Source of the DNA: JBBDSV01 sp040904785
GTDB taxonomy: Bacteria > Actinomycetota > Nitriliruptoria > Nitriliruptorales > Nitriliruptoraceae
Length of the DNA: 64,000 nucleotides
NCBI GenBank assembly: GCA_040904785.1
Contig: JBBDSV010000086.1
Location: forward strand, 1 to 64,000
Direction: 5' to 3'
Shown here in pieces: positions 27,901 through 37,122 of the stretch (the stretch's first letter is position 1; the number at the start of each line of letters is the position of its first letter). Under the pieces are notes generated by a model. That model ran no database searches. It saw only the letters and a program-made list of their open reading frames with translations, and was not told the origin of the DNA. A program made the translations under genes and the position numbers.

Positions 27901-28257
27901 GCCCAGCACCGCGCACGGCAGCTGCTCGACGGCCTCGCCGATGTCGTCGCACGTGCCGACCGTGAGCTGATCCCGCTGTTCGCCCACGCATCGTCGGCAC
28001 TCGCTCGGCGCGGCATGGCTGACGCGCGTCGGGCATTCACCGGTGACGGGTACGCGATCGGCGACCGCGATGACTACGTCGCGCACGTGTATGGCGCCGA
28101 CGTGACGCTCGACGACGTGCTGGAACCGTCCGGACGGCGTGAGCAGTTCGCACGGCTTGCCGAACAGGTCTGGGGTCCGCTGCTCGCCGCACGGGTTTCG
28201 CGCCGCGCCGAGTTGGAGGCCCGTGTCGATGACGTCCGGTCGGGGGCAGGTGCGTGA
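24916..28257 (+). CDS. recC: Exodeoxyribonuclease V subunit gamma
   Basis: The 1113-residue product matches RecC in length and in order: an N-terminal helicase-like fold beginning VVVGPTADQLVDAL with HSRGMGRWLSHRLAD, DVFNEYALARADMV, the middle segment VFGISVLPPRLFDVL, and C-terminal helicase and nuclease-like folds (VCELLPMRSIPHEVVAVLGLDDGAYPR near residue 625). RecC has inactive helicase motifs and recognises chi in the RecBCD complex. ATG 24916 lies one base after the SbcC-like stop; ATG 24904 is in frame and possible. The stop overlaps the recB GTG by 4 bases. Confidence 0.93.
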   Translation: MARSAAAPSGVDVVVGPTADQLVDALIARLRSQVPDDPFAETTIVVHSRGMGRWLSHRLADRLADDGSGIAANLDIPFPGELITRIAAACGIDDVLEPWQPRRLAWHVARVLWRDRGDAALGTLRRTPGPATHVDRSTWNLGRSIADVFNEYALARADMVARWRDGDDVDATGRPLGATDRWQPELWRRLVAELGDPTRDFDRTLDVLAGDGGQIREALPTGAHVFGISVLPPRLFDVLVGTARHVDVTWYVPAVSPQQWADAVRDDAAVSAHHPLVATNGRLTADSVALFARAAARGDLADVTVAGGGAPTERTVLGRVQAAIRTDRSPPASPPLHERDATVQIHGAHSDMRQAEIVRDAVLAALDEDAALEPRDVMILVPDAARFGPLITAAFAGDGQRPDVPVVVADRRRADVEPLAESLLALLRLASSRVTATEVVDVFARDPVARRFGLTSADTDRARSWIAGAGIRWGIDEHDRVGRGQPRDRHHTWRGGLDRLLLGVALADEDDRIVGGVVPYDDVEGDDVEVLARVSEAIEAVLSAVETLRTPRSLDEWSQVLPQIVDQLFAVDNQDTWRRIELDDAIEVATTATDVIADVDAIGAAIADELDIGRAAGGYETGAVTVCELLPMRSIPHEVVAVLGLDDGAYPRPGRRYGFDLVDRAPSAGDRDRRAEDRHLFLEALLSARRRFIATATMRDVRTNAPIVPSIVLTELIEVLDMFEMTPSGPAGMATVRHHALHAHSPSEFGTDPHGPVSFDAAAFAAAVARDRPADDTGLTTDALALGPRTPPREHTLRAAARALANPTRYLLEDRLGVVLHRYVEHVDDTEPLQIPPGDRAALIESLRHQRRAVDIERWRAAKVAAGTVPAGTPGIVALDDLVAVVDALDRRLHAECRALGVEGEPVDATLSVDVAFGEQRLRDTVVGVRTDWGALVVHVDPRADAPERRLDAWLAHLATSVTHGAVATVAARRPDASGRPQMHRFAPLATERASAQHRARQLLDGLADVVARADRELIPLFAHASSALARRGMADARRAFTGDGYAIGDRDDYVAHVYGADVTLDDVLEPSGRREQFARLAEQVWGPLLAARVSRRAELEARVDDVRSGAGA

Positions 28258-31200
28258 ACCCGACCATTCCGATGGACCCCTTCGATCCGACGGCACCGCT
28301 GGCCGACGGGATCGCCCGCATCGAAGCGAGTGCGGGAACGGGCAAGACGTATGCGTTGACCGATCAGGTTGTGCGCACACTCGCCGAGTCGGACGTCACC
28401 GCCGACCGCATCGTCATCGTGACGTTCACGCGGGCCGCCGCTGCCGAGTTACGTGGCCGTGTCCGCCTGCGGATCCGCGAGGTGCTCGCCGCGTTCGACA
28501 CGCCGCCAGCCGCGGGGACCGACGCGGTCATCGATCATCTCATCGACGCCGACGACGCGACCTGCACGGTGCGTCGCCGGCGCCTCGAATCCGCTCGCGC
28601 GCGTTTCGACGATCTCATGATCGACACGATCCACGGGTTCTGCCAGCGGGTGCTCCAACAGTTGTCTTCCTCGCTCGGCGTGGAGACGGGCGCCGAGTTG
28701 CGTGAAGACGTCGGACCGATCATCGACGGGGTTGTCGCCGATCTGTGGATCCGGGAGGTCCGTGGGGCCGACGCGCCATGGCTTCGGCTCCTTGCCGAAC
28801 GGCGGGTCACGCCGGATCGCTTGACGAGCATCTTGCGCCAGTTCGAATCGGTTCCGGGCGCGGTGCTCACACCACGGCCCGAGTCGCAATCGGCAGCGCA
28901 GCTGTGGGATGACGAAGTTGCGGCATTCATCGACCGCTGGCACGCCCAGGCCGACGCGCTGCTGCAGTGGCTGACCGATGCGCAGGCGGCCGGTTCGTTC
29001 GGTCGGACGCGAACGTTCACGCCGAAGGCGCTCGCCGACATCCGTGCACAGTTCGACGACTTCAGCGCGGCGCCAGTTCTCGGTCGTGTCGATGCGCTCG
29101 GTGCGTTAGCGACGCTGACGCGCAGCGCGATCACCGACCGAATCGTCGACGAGGCGCGCATCCCGGACGCGTTGGACGTCGTGGACGCCGCTGCCCGCCT
29201 GGTTGACCTGCCGCGTCGTGTCGCCGAAGCGTTCCAGTCCCGATTCGTCGTCGATGCGTTCGACGAACTCGACTGTCGCAAGCGCACCCACGGGGTGTGG
29301 TCGTTCACCGACCTGCTGCGCACGCTCGACGATGCGCTCGCGGACCCGATGTCGGCGGGTCTCGTCGCCGACGCGATCCACAGCCGGCTCGACGTCGCCT
29401 TCATCGACGAGTTCCAGGACACCGACCCGGTGCAATGGCGGATCTTCTCGACGTTGTTCGCCGACCGTCGCCTGGTGCTCGTGGGCGACCCCAAGCAGGC
29501 GATCTACAGTTTCCGCGGTGCCGACATCACGACCTACCTCGCGGCCGCGCGCGACGCGACCGAACCGGTCGCGACGTTGCCGACGAACTACCGCTCAGAC
29601 CAGCGGGTCATTGACGCGCTCGACACGCTGTTCGACCCCGTCCGCTTCGCTGACGGCGGCCCGTTCGCTGACCCAGCGATCGCCTACACCGCCGTGAGGG
29701 CGGCCGACGCAAATGCTGCCGACCGGCTCGACGACCCGTCCGGTGCGCCGTTCGGGCTGGGGCTGCGGGTGGTCACCCGGACGACCGTCGGTGACACCGA
29801 CGGGACGATCGCCAAGAGCCGTGCCGAGGACGCCGTGCCGCGCCTGGTCGCCGACGAGATCGTCGCGATGCTGTCGGGTGACGTGCACATCGACCGTGAG
29901 GATGTGGCACGCGAGCTGCGACCCGGCGACATCGCGGTCCTCACGCGAACCAATGCGCAGGCGACTCGCACGCAGGCGGCACTGCGCGCCGTCGGGGTGC
30001 CGGCCGTCGTCGCTGCCGACCACAGCGTGTTCGACAGCGTCGAAGCGGGAGACGTCGAGCGGTTCCTCGCGGCGTTGCACGAACCGACGTCGCAGCGGCG
30101 GGTCCGGGCGGTTCTGGCCGGCCCGGTGCTCGGCTGGTCGCTCGCCGACATCGACCGTCTCGACGACGCCCGATGGTCGACGGTTATCGATCAGCTGCTC
30201 GACTGGGCGGCGAGTTGGCGGTCCCACGGCGTCGCCGTCGCGTTCCGGCGTGCACTGGCCGCCAACGACGCGTTCGCGCGCCTCGCGGCCCAGCCCGGCG
30301 GCGACCGGGTGTTGACCAATCTCGGGCACGTCGTCGAGCTGCTCCATCGTGAGGCATCGCGACGGCACCTGGGTCCGGCGGCGCTGCTGCAGTGGCTGCG
30401 ACGCCAACGCGATCGGGTCGACGATCGCACCGACGACAGCGAACTGCGCCTCGACCGCGACGACGACGCGGTGCAGGTACTGACCGTTCACCGTGCCAAG
30501 GGGCTGCAGTTCCCGGTCGTCTTCAGCCCCTTCTTGTGGACCGGTGCGGTGCGCCGCACTGCCGACGCCGTCGTTCGCGTACGTGACGACATCGAAGGAG
30601 GCATGATCGTCGACATCGGCTTCGACGACGCGGTCGCGCCGCGCGACCGGCACGTGGTGCTCGCACGGCGACAGCAGTGGCAGGAAGACATCCGGCTGGC
30701 CTACGTCGCGCTGACCCGGGCCCGGCACCGCAACGTCGTCCATTTCGGTTCCATCGCCGGCGCCAGCGGCACCGGTCTGCATCGGCTGCTTCTGGCGAGC
30801 CGGCCCGACGGCGATGTCACCTCGTTCGAGCCGGACGCCACGACGATGTCCGACGACGAGCTTCGTGACCAGCTGGATCGGTTCACGGGAGCCGCGATTA
30901 CCGTCACCGACGCACCGGCCGATGTTCGCGGCGTGCCGTGGCAGGACGAGCATCGCGACCGGCCGCACGTGCACCTTCGCACCGTTCAACGGCCGCTCGA
31001 CCGGCAGTGGCAGCGAACCTCTTTCACCCGGCTCGTGCACACGCCGGTCGCCGGGGCCGACGAACACGCCGGCGACTTCGACGAGACCGCCCAGACCGAG
31101 GTGCAGGACACCGACGTGCATGGCCCGGTCGATGAGGTGCCGTTGGCGCGGTTTCCGCGTGGACCCGCGGTCGGAACCGCGGTCCACCGCATGCTGGAAC

Positions 31201-31934
31201 ACCTCGACTTCGCCGACGGCGGCCGCGATCACCTGGTTGCGCACGTGGACAGGTTCGCGCGCGAATTCACCGGCGACGAACGGCGCCAACTGGTCGATGG
31301 GGTGGCTCGAGCGCTTGTCACGCCGCTCGGTGGCACGCTCGGCGACATCGCCCTGGCGGCGATTGCGCGCTCCGACAGACGCGACGAGCTGTCCTTCGAC
31401 CTTCCGGTTGCCGGCGGTGTCCGTGGCGGACCGGCTGTGTCCCTGCACGCACTCGCCGACGTGTTCGCCGCGCACGATGGCGCCACCGACGCGCCGTTGG
31501 GCCCACTCGCCGATCGATTGCGCCGTCGCCCCGATCACCGGTTCCGGGGCATGCTCACCGGCAGCATCGACCTCGTCGCCCGGGTCGGTGACCGCTACTT
31601 CCTCGCCGACTACAAGACCAACTGGCTCGGCTCGCGCGACGCGGCCGGCGTCGAACAGTCCACGGTGGCCGACTATCACCTCGACCGGATTCGCGACGTC
31701 ATGGTGACCCACGACTACGTCTTGCAGTACCACCTGTATCTCGTGGCGTTGCACCGCTACCTGCGGCTTCGGCTCGCCGACTACGACTACGACACGCACA
31801 TCGCAGGCGCGGCCTATCTGTTCCTGCGCGGCATGCTCGGTACCGCCCAGCCGGCGGACACCGGGGTGTATGTCGATCGGCCGGCACGGGCACTGATCGA
31901 AGCGCTCGACGACACCTTGCGGGGGACCCGATGA
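28254..31934 (+). CDS. recB: Exodeoxyribonuclease V subunit beta (helicase-nuclease)
   Basis: The 1226-residue protein is a UvrD-like helicase with Walker A SAGTGKTY (residues 26-33), FTRAAAAELRGR, DEFQDTDPVQW (about 383), GDPKQAIYSFRGAD and VLTVHRAKGLQFPVVF. The C-terminal RecB nuclease domain ends with GSIDLVARV and LADYKTNWLG (about 1118), which carry the metal-binding aspartates and lysine, so the nuclease is intact. It moves 3' to 5' along DNA and degrades it in the RecBCD complex. GTG 28254 overlaps recC (GTGA) and its stop overlaps recD (ATGA), so recC, recB and recD are translationally coupled. Confidence 0.96.
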   Translation: MNPTIPMDPFDPTAPLADGIARIEASAGTGKTYALTDQVVRTLAESDVTADRIVIVTFTRAAAAELRGRVRLRIREVLAAFDTPPAAGTDAVIDHLIDADDATCTVRRRRLESARARFDDLMIDTIHGFCQRVLQQLSSSLGVETGAELREDVGPIIDGVVADLWIREVRGADAPWLRLLAERRVTPDRLTSILRQFESVPGAVLTPRPESQSAAQLWDDEVAAFIDRWHAQADALLQWLTDAQAAGSFGRTRTFTPKALADIRAQFDDFSAAPVLGRVDALGALATLTRSAITDRIVDEARIPDALDVVDAAARLVDLPRRVAEAFQSRFVVDAFDELDCRKRTHGVWSFTDLLRTLDDALADPMSAGLVADAIHSRLDVAFIDEFQDTDPVQWRIFSTLFADRRLVLVGDPKQAIYSFRGADITTYLAAARDATEPVATLPTNYRSDQRVIDALDTLFDPVRFADGGPFADPAIAYTAVRAADANAADRLDDPSGAPFGLGLRVVTRTTVGDTDGTIAKSRAEDAVPRLVADEIVAMLSGDVHIDREDVARELRPGDIAVLTRTNAQATRTQAALRAVGVPAVVAADHSVFDSVEAGDVERFLAALHEPTSQRRVRAVLAGPVLGWSLADIDRLDDARWSTVIDQLLDWAASWRSHGVAVAFRRALAANDAFARLAAQPGGDRVLTNLGHVVELLHREASRRHLGPAALLQWLRRQRDRVDDRTDDSELRLDRDDDAVQVLTVHRAKGLQFPVVFSPFLWTGAVRRTADAVVRVRDDIEGGMIVDIGFDDAVAPRDRHVVLARRQQWQEDIRLAYVALTRARHRNVVHFGSIAGASGTGLHRLLLASRPDGDVTSFEPDATTMSDDELRDQLDRFTGAAITVTDAPADVRGVPWQDEHRDRPHVHLRTVQRPLDRQWQRTSFTRLVHTPVAGADEHAGDFDETAQTEVQDTDVHGPVDEVPLARFPRGPAVGTAVHRMLEHLDFADGGRDHLVAHVDRFAREFTGDERRQLVDGVARALVTPLGGTLGDIALAAIARSDRRDELSFDLPVAGGVRGGPAVSLHALADVFAAHDGATDAPLGPLADRLRRRPDHRFRGMLTGSIDLVARVGDRYFLADYKTNWLGSRDAAGVEQSTVADYHLDRIRDVMVTHDYVLQYHLYLVALHRYLRLRLADYDYDTHIAGAAYLFLRGMLGTAQPADTGVYVDRPARALIEALDDTLRGTR

Positions 31935-33766
31935 CCTCGGTCTCCGCATTGCGTGCCCTCGGTGTCGTCGACACGTTCGACGTGCGGGCGGCCGACACGT
32001 TCCTCCGGTTGGCGGGCAGCGACGACGAACTCGTCCGCCTCACCGCCGCCCTGACCGTGCACGCGACACGTGCCGGACACGTGTGCCTCGATCTCGCCCG
32101 CACGCTCGACGTCGGGCTCGCCGACCGGGACGATCGTCGTGCCGCGATGGAGCTTCCCGACGTCGACACCTGGCGGCAGCACCTCGTCGCGTCGGCCGCC
32201 ATCGGCGGCGGCAGCGACCCCGAGCGGGCGACACCGCTGGTGCTCGACGGTCCACGCGTGTATCTCGACCGGTACTGGCGCTACGAACAACGCGTCGCCG
32301 CGCGACTGCAGGCACTGGCATCCTCACCGGTCGACCCAGTGCCGCCGTCGGCGGTGGCCGCGGCCACCGAGGCGGTCGCCGACGGCGCACAGCGAGCCGC
32401 GATCAACACTGCCGTCACGGCACGTCTGACAGTACTCACCGGCGGACCGGGAACGGGCAAGACGACGACGGTGGTTCGCGTGCTGGCCACACTCGTCGCC
32501 ACCATGCCCGAACTCGCCGGCCGCATCGCGTTGGCCGCGCCGACGGGCAAGGCCGCCGCCCGCATGGGCGAGGCGATCCGCCAACACGGCGACGCCGACG
32601 CCGGCCAGGCGGGCCTGGCCGACCTGCCGGCGACGACGCTGCACCGCCTGCTCGGATTCGATCCACGCAATCCGTCGCGATTCCGGCACGGCCGCGACCG
32701 GCCGCTCGACGTCGACGTGGTCGTCGTCGACGAAGCGTCGATGGTCTCGCTGCCGATGATGGCCAAGCTGCTCGACGCACTTCCGGACACGGCGCGTCTG
32801 CTCCTTGTCGGTGATCGGGACCAGCTCGTGTCGATCGATGCCGGAGCGGTGCTCGCCGACATCAGCGCCGCCGGTGCCGCCTGCGGCAGCGACGATGCCC
32901 CGCGAACCGCGTTGACGGATCGGATCGTCGAGCTGCGGCACAACTACCGCTTCACGCCGACGTCGGGCATTGGGCTCGTCGCCGGCCGCATTCGCGACGA
33001 GCGGTCCGCGGCCGAGGTGGTCGCGGCGATGACGCCGAGCGACCCGTCCGCGGACGCCGGATGGCACGACGAAGCGGTGGAGCTGGCCGCGCCTGACCGT
33101 CGCGGCTCCGGCCTGCTGCCGCGCCCGTGGTTCGACCGGATCGTGACCCATTTCGCCGCGCTTGCCGCACGCGCCGGTGCCGACGACGATCCGGGCGGCC
33201 TGCTGGCCGACCTCGGACAACTCGGCGTCCTCGCCGCGCTGCGTCGTGGCCCCGGTGGGGTCGATCACCTCAACGCGGCAGTCGGGTCCGAAGTCGCGCG
33301 GACGATCGGCCGACCGAACCGCGGCGACGGCGATCCCCGTCGGGCCTTCGACATCGGCACGCCGGTGCTCGTCACCCGCAACGACCATGCACAGCAGCTG
33401 TTCAACGGCGATGTCGGGATCGTCGTCCGGTCCGCCGACCAGTCGGTGGTCGCCTTCCCGGCTCCGGATGGGGCGGTGCGGCAGGTTCCCGTTGCCCGGA
33501 TCGGGCATCTCGAACCCGTGTACGCGCTGTCGGTGCACAAGAGCCAGGGATCCCAGTTCGATCGTGTCGTCGTCACACTGGGGGCGTCGGATTCGCCGCT
33601 GCTGACCCGCGAACTCGTCTACACCGCGATCACGCGGGCGCGTCGCCACGTCGCGGTCGTCGCCGATGCGGACACGTTGCACCGGGCGCTCGAGCGGCGC
33701 GTCCAGCGCGCCTCGGGACTTCGGGCACTGCTGACATCCACCCAACCGGACTCAGTTGTCGAATGA
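31931..33766 (+). CDS. recD: Exodeoxyribonuclease V subunit alpha (5'-3' helicase)
   Basis: The 611-residue protein has an N-terminal domain of about 160 residues, Walker A LTGGPGTGKTTT (about 170), APTGKAAARM, a Walker B VVVDEASMVSLPMM and the helicase motifs LVGDRDQLVSIDAG and YALSVHKSQGSQF, TAITRARRHV. This is the SF1B 5'-3' motor of RecBCD. It ends the operon and its 3' end overlaps the convergent carbonic-anhydrase-like gene by 15 bases. With RecB nuclease motifs intact the complex should be a full RecBCD, in contrast to AddAB used by many other actinobacteria. Confidence 0.95.
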   Translation: MTSVSALRALGVVDTFDVRAADTFLRLAGSDDELVRLTAALTVHATRAGHVCLDLARTLDVGLADRDDRRAAMELPDVDTWRQHLVASAAIGGGSDPERATPLVLDGPRVYLDRYWRYEQRVAARLQALASSPVDPVPPSAVAAATEAVADGAQRAAINTAVTARLTVLTGGPGTGKTTTVVRVLATLVATMPELAGRIALAAPTGKAAARMGEAIRQHGDADAGQAGLADLPATTLHRLLGFDPRNPSRFRHGRDRPLDVDVVVVDEASMVSLPMMAKLLDALPDTARLLLVGDRDQLVSIDAGAVLADISAAGAACGSDDAPRTALTDRIVELRHNYRFTPTSGIGLVAGRIRDERSAAEVVAAMTPSDPSADAGWHDEAVELAAPDRRGSGLLPRPWFDRIVTHFAALAARAGADDDPGGLLADLGQLGVLAALRRGPGGVDHLNAAVGSEVARTIGRPNRGDGDPRRAFDIGTPVLVTRNDHAQQLFNGDVGIVVRSADQSVVAFPAPDGAVRQVPVARIGHLEPVYALSVHKSQGSQFDRVVVTLGASDSPLLTRELVYTAITRARRHVAVVADADTLHRALERRVQRASGLRALLTSTQPDSVVE

Positions 33767-34267
33767 CGCCGCGCGATACCAGTCGGACAGTTCGAGATAG
33801 CCGGCGACGTTCGAGCGCGGCACCGGCGGCACCGGACGGTCGACGACGCGGGCAGGAATACCCACGGCCAGCGAGTTCTCGGGGATCGCGGTGCCTTCGG
33901 TCACGACTGCACCGGCTCCGACGACGGCGCCGGCACCGATGTGCGCGCCGTTGAGGACCACCGCGCCCATGCCGATGAGTGCGTCGTCGTCGACGGTGCA
34001 ACCGTGCAACACGACGCGGTGGCCGACGGTCACCCGGTCACCGAGCACGGCGGGAGCGTCCTCGTCGGTGTGGATGACGCACAGATCCTGCACGTTCGAC
34101 TCCGCGCCGATGCGCACGGGAGCGCAATCGCCGCGTATGACCGTGCCGAACCAAAGGGACGCTCTGTCGCCGATCGTGACGTCGCCGGCGACGGTGACGT
34201 CATCGGCGATGAATGCGGTCGCGGCGATCTTCGGCGTCCAACCGTTGACGGTGATCCTGCGTCCCAT
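33752..34267 (-). CDS. Gamma-class carbonic anhydrase family protein
   Basis: The 171-residue protein is built of left-handed beta-helix hexapeptide repeats (for example GDVTIGDRASLWFGTVIRGD, IGMGAVVLNGAHIGAGAVVGAGAVVTEGT). The three zinc-binding histidines of gamma carbonic anhydrases are present in VIHTDE and VGHRVVLHGC. Relatives include YrdA and PaaY-type proteins, whose carbonic anhydrase activity varies. ATG 34267 is preceded by GAGGAGGTC 3-11 bases upstream on its strand; the ATG at 34291 is in frame but less well placed. It lies just downstream of the RNB gene on the same strand, with a 25-base gap. Confidence 0.88.
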   Translation of the reverse strand: MGRRITVNGWTPKIAATAFIADDVTVAGDVTIGDRASLWFGTVIRGDCAPVRIGAESNVQDLCVIHTDEDAPAVLGDRVTVGHRVVLHGCTVDDDALIGMGAVVLNGAHIGAGAVVGAGAVVTEGTAIPENSLAVGIPARVVDRPVPPVPRSNVAGYLELSDWYRAASFDN

Positions 34268-34292
34268 CGCGACCTCCTCGTCGGCGCGCACC

Positions 34293-36392
34293 CTACTCGT
34301 CGAGTCGCCAGATCGGCCGCGACGTGTCGTCCAGTCCGACGAACCGGACCGCGACCCGGGAGCCGACGCGCCATGGCCCGGACGTCGTCGTCAGACCGTG
34401 CTCGTCGACGACGAGCTGGCCGCGCTGCCGCGGCGGAAGCCCCAATGCACGTTCCGCCGTCACGAAACCCGAAAGGCCCAATCGGGACAGCCGGATGCGC
34501 AGCCCATTGACGGTCAGCCCGGTGATCGTTGCCGGTTCGCTCTCGGTGAGGAAGCCGCGGTCGAGCAGTTGGGCCCACAGGTCGGTGCGTTCGCGAGCCT
34601 CAAGATGCTGCAGCGCGCCGGCACGTGCGTCGAGCCAACCGGCGAGCGGCGCCAGCTCCGCGATGTCGTAGGGCGGTGTCGTGCCCGCGAGCATGGCGCG
34701 GAGCTGCCGGTGCACCACGAGGTCGGCGTAACGCCGAATCGGTGACGTGAAGTGGGTGTAGGCATCGGCCGCGAGGCCGCGGTGGTGCGTCGGATCGGGG
34801 TCGTAGCTCGCGCGCGCCGTCGCGCCGGTGGCGACGGCGATGAGTAGATCGCGGTCGGCCGTACGACCCTCGTGCTCCGCGGTGTCAATCGCGGCAAGCA
34901 GCTGCGCGGCGATCTGTTCGGCATCGTCGGTGTGCCCGTCGATCGTGGCGCCGGCGAGTTCGGCGGCCGCGCGCACACGCGCGAGCCGTTGCGGATCGAG
35001 ACCCGCGTGCGTGCGGTAGAGGGCGGGAATCTGGGCCGCCACCAGTGCGGTGGCGACCGCTTCATTCGCGGCGACCATGAGTCGCTCCACGAGTCGGTAG
35101 GCGTTGGCATGCGGCTCGGCCTCGGCGACCGTCAGGCGGCCGTCGACGAGCGCCGGGGTCACCGTCGCGCTGGCGAAGAGCCGCTCGAATGTCACTCGCC
35201 GGTCGCGTTCGATTCCCAGCCGTCGCGACGCCTCGGTGATCGCGCCGAGCGTTTCGAGCACGGTGGTGTCGTGTTCGCTGGCGAGGGACCGGGAATCGCC
35301 GGCAAGCCAATGCTCCACCGCGGCATAGCTCAGCTGCGCACGTGAGGTGATCTGCGCCAGCTCGATCGTCGGGGAGGTGACCGCACCGTCGGCCTCGACC
35401 GCGAACCGTACGGATACGACGGTGCGGTCCGCTCCGGCGTGCAGCGACAGCCGATCTTCGGCGAGCACGGGGTCGAGCATCGGGGCGTTGTCGCCGACCG
35501 CGAGGTATGCGGTCGCCGCAACCGTTCTCGCGTAGTTGTCGGCGGGTGAGCCGACACCAACGGCACCGGCCGCATCGGCGATGTGCACGGCGACGGTGAC
35601 CGCATCGTCGGCGCTGCCCGGCCACGTCGCGGTGAGTGCATCGTCAAGGTCGCGTGCACCCGCATCGTCGATCGTGATCGCCGGCTCGTCGCGGCGGTCG
35701 GTCGCCACCAGATCGGACCCGGGAATCGGCCCGTCGGTGTCGAGCCCCGCCGCTGCACCGCGGCCGCCGCCTGCCAGCCGGCCGACCAGACGGATGTGGG
35801 TCATCGTCGCGGTTTGTGCGTCGAGTCCGGCCGCAGCCGGCCCGCCCGCGACGAGATCGGGTGCGACACGGTCCAGCGTCACCACCGCGCTGATGGCCCG
35901 AACTGCTGCCGGTGAACCCGCGACGAATCCGCCGGCGACCAGCGCGCGGCCCGTCGGCGCACCGTCGTCGTCCTCGGCTCTCAGCACCACCACGACACGG
36001 CCGGTTGCCACCGCTTGCGCGGCGACCACGGCATCATCGAGCTCAAGCCAGCCGGTGGCGAGCTCGGAGACCGGTTCGAGCACCGTTCTGCCGGGACCGT
36101 TGACCACGCGACCGACGAGGAGTCTGCGGGGTCGTTGCTGGACCTCGACGCGCTCGGCGCTGATCCCCTTGTCGTCGGCGTCCACTTCGGCACGCACGAG
36201 GTCGTCGGACACCAGGCCGCGCGCGGTCGCGGGCGGGACGAAAACCCGGTCTGCCGTCACCGGTGGCCCACCGTCGCGCGGCACGGTGACCTCGGCAGGT
36301 GTCCAGCCGTCTTCGGCGACAAGGTGGAGGAATCCGAAGCCGCGTGCGTGCGGGCGGAAGCGTCCGAACACGTGCATGCAGGTCCCAATCAT
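34293..36392 (-). CDS. RNB-domain 3'-5' exoribonuclease (RNase II/R family)
   Basis: The 699-residue protein has two N-terminal cold-shock-like regions (FGRFRPHARGFGFLH; about 1-160). The RNB catalytic core starts at TIDDAGARDLDDAL (about 255), with the metal-binding aspartates in place. A C-terminal S1-like region ends at IWRLDE. The motif YTHFTSPIRRYADLVVHRQL is the other RNB hallmark. The enzyme degrades RNA processively from the 3' end. The start is uncertain: ATG 36392 or ATG 36377, neither with a clear ribosome binding site. It is shorter than E. coli RNase R and lacks its long basic tail. Confidence 0.92.
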   Translation of the reverse strand: MIGTCMHVFGRFRPHARGFGFLHLVAEDGWTPAEVTVPRDGGPPVTADRVFVPPATARGLVSDDLVRAEVDADDKGISAERVEVQQRPRRLLVGRVVNGPGRTVLEPVSELATGWLELDDAVVAAQAVATGRVVVVLRAEDDDGAPTGRALVAGGFVAGSPAAVRAISAVVTLDRVAPDLVAGGPAAAGLDAQTATMTHIRLVGRLAGGGRGAAAGLDTDGPIPGSDLVATDRRDEPAITIDDAGARDLDDALTATWPGSADDAVTVAVHIADAAGAVGVGSPADNYARTVAATAYLAVGDNAPMLDPVLAEDRLSLHAGADRTVVSVRFAVEADGAVTSPTIELAQITSRAQLSYAAVEHWLAGDSRSLASEHDTTVLETLGAITEASRRLGIERDRRVTFERLFASATVTPALVDGRLTVAEAEPHANAYRLVERLMVAANEAVATALVAAQIPALYRTHAGLDPQRLARVRAAAELAGATIDGHTDDAEQIAAQLLAAIDTAEHEGRTADRDLLIAVATGATARASYDPDPTHHRGLAADAYTHFTSPIRRYADLVVHRQLRAMLAGTTPPYDIAELAPLAGWLDARAGALQHLEARERTDLWAQLLDRGFLTESEPATITGLTVNGLRIRLSRLGLSGFVTAERALGLPPRQRGQLVVDEHGLTTTSGPWRVGSRVAVRFVGLDDTSRPIWRLDE

Positions 36393-36428
36393 TGACGATC
36401 GCCGCGGGGGAGGCAGGCGCAGGTAGGT

Positions 36429-37094
36429 CTACCGTCCGCGCGCGGCGGCACGAAGCGTGGCGAGCAAGGTCGTGGCGAGCGTCGCGTCGTCGGTGAGGTC
36501 TGCGGCCCGACGGGCTACGATGCCGTCGAGAAGGTCGGGCGCGTCGCTTCCGGTTGCGTAGCGCAGCTGGCCGGCCACCAGCCGTCCATCGGCGGCCGCG
36601 GCGACGACTCGCCGATAACGGTCACCGGTGCGGTCCAAGGTGTCCGCGAACGCGACGACCGCCAGCATCCAGGGACGAACGTCTGCGACCAGCGCCGCTG
36701 TCGTGACGTCTTCCGGGGCAACGGTCGCCAGTTCCCAGCCTACGAGGGTCGGACCTTCGCTCGAGTCGATCTCGGCGACATCCGGCATCGACGATTGCGG
36801 CAGGTCCATGATCTCGATGGCGGCCCGATCCAGTTCCGCGATGGCGTCGAGGCCCGCACGGCGGGCGCTGCCATCCTCGACAGCGAGCTCTGCCTGGGTG
36901 AAGACGGCGTCGAGCAGCTTGGTTGCATTGACCGTCGCAAGAACATCGAGGGCGCGTGCTGCGTCGCCCGCCGCAGCATGGCGCAGCAGGACGTCGGGGG
37001 ACAGCGGTCCGTCATCGTCGGCCACAGCACCTCCACTCGCCGAATACGCATAGCCTGCCGGATCGCGCCGCCAATCCCGAGGAGGCTCGACCAT
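36429..37094 (-). CDS. Conserved-looking protein of unknown function
   Basis: The 221-residue product is mostly helical and acidic in the N-terminal half, with no signal peptide, membrane segment or recognised motif. The N-terminal VEPPRDWRRDPAGYAYS is unusual. The middle has an alpha/beta-like segment GPTLVGWELATVAPEDVTTAALVADVRPWMLAVVAF, and the C-terminus is a run of helices (LRAAARGR at the end). It lies 36 bases upstream of the RNB gene on the same strand and may share its transcript. It is divergent from the envelope protein pair at 37123. Codon bias supports coding, but I cannot assign a function. Confidence 0.6.
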   Translation of the reverse strand: MVEPPRDWRRDPAGYAYSASGGAVADDDGPLSPDVLLRHAAAGDAARALDVLATVNATKLLDAVFTQAELAVEDGSARRAGLDAIAELDRAAIEIMDLPQSSMPDVAEIDSSEGPTLVGWELATVAPEDVTTAALVADVRPWMLAVVAFADTLDRTGDRYRRVVAAAADGRLVAGQLRYATGSDAPDLLDGIVARRAADLTDDATLATTLLATLRAAARGR

Positions 37095-37122
37095 CGGGCA
37101 CGCGGCGCCCAGGAGGTCGCAG

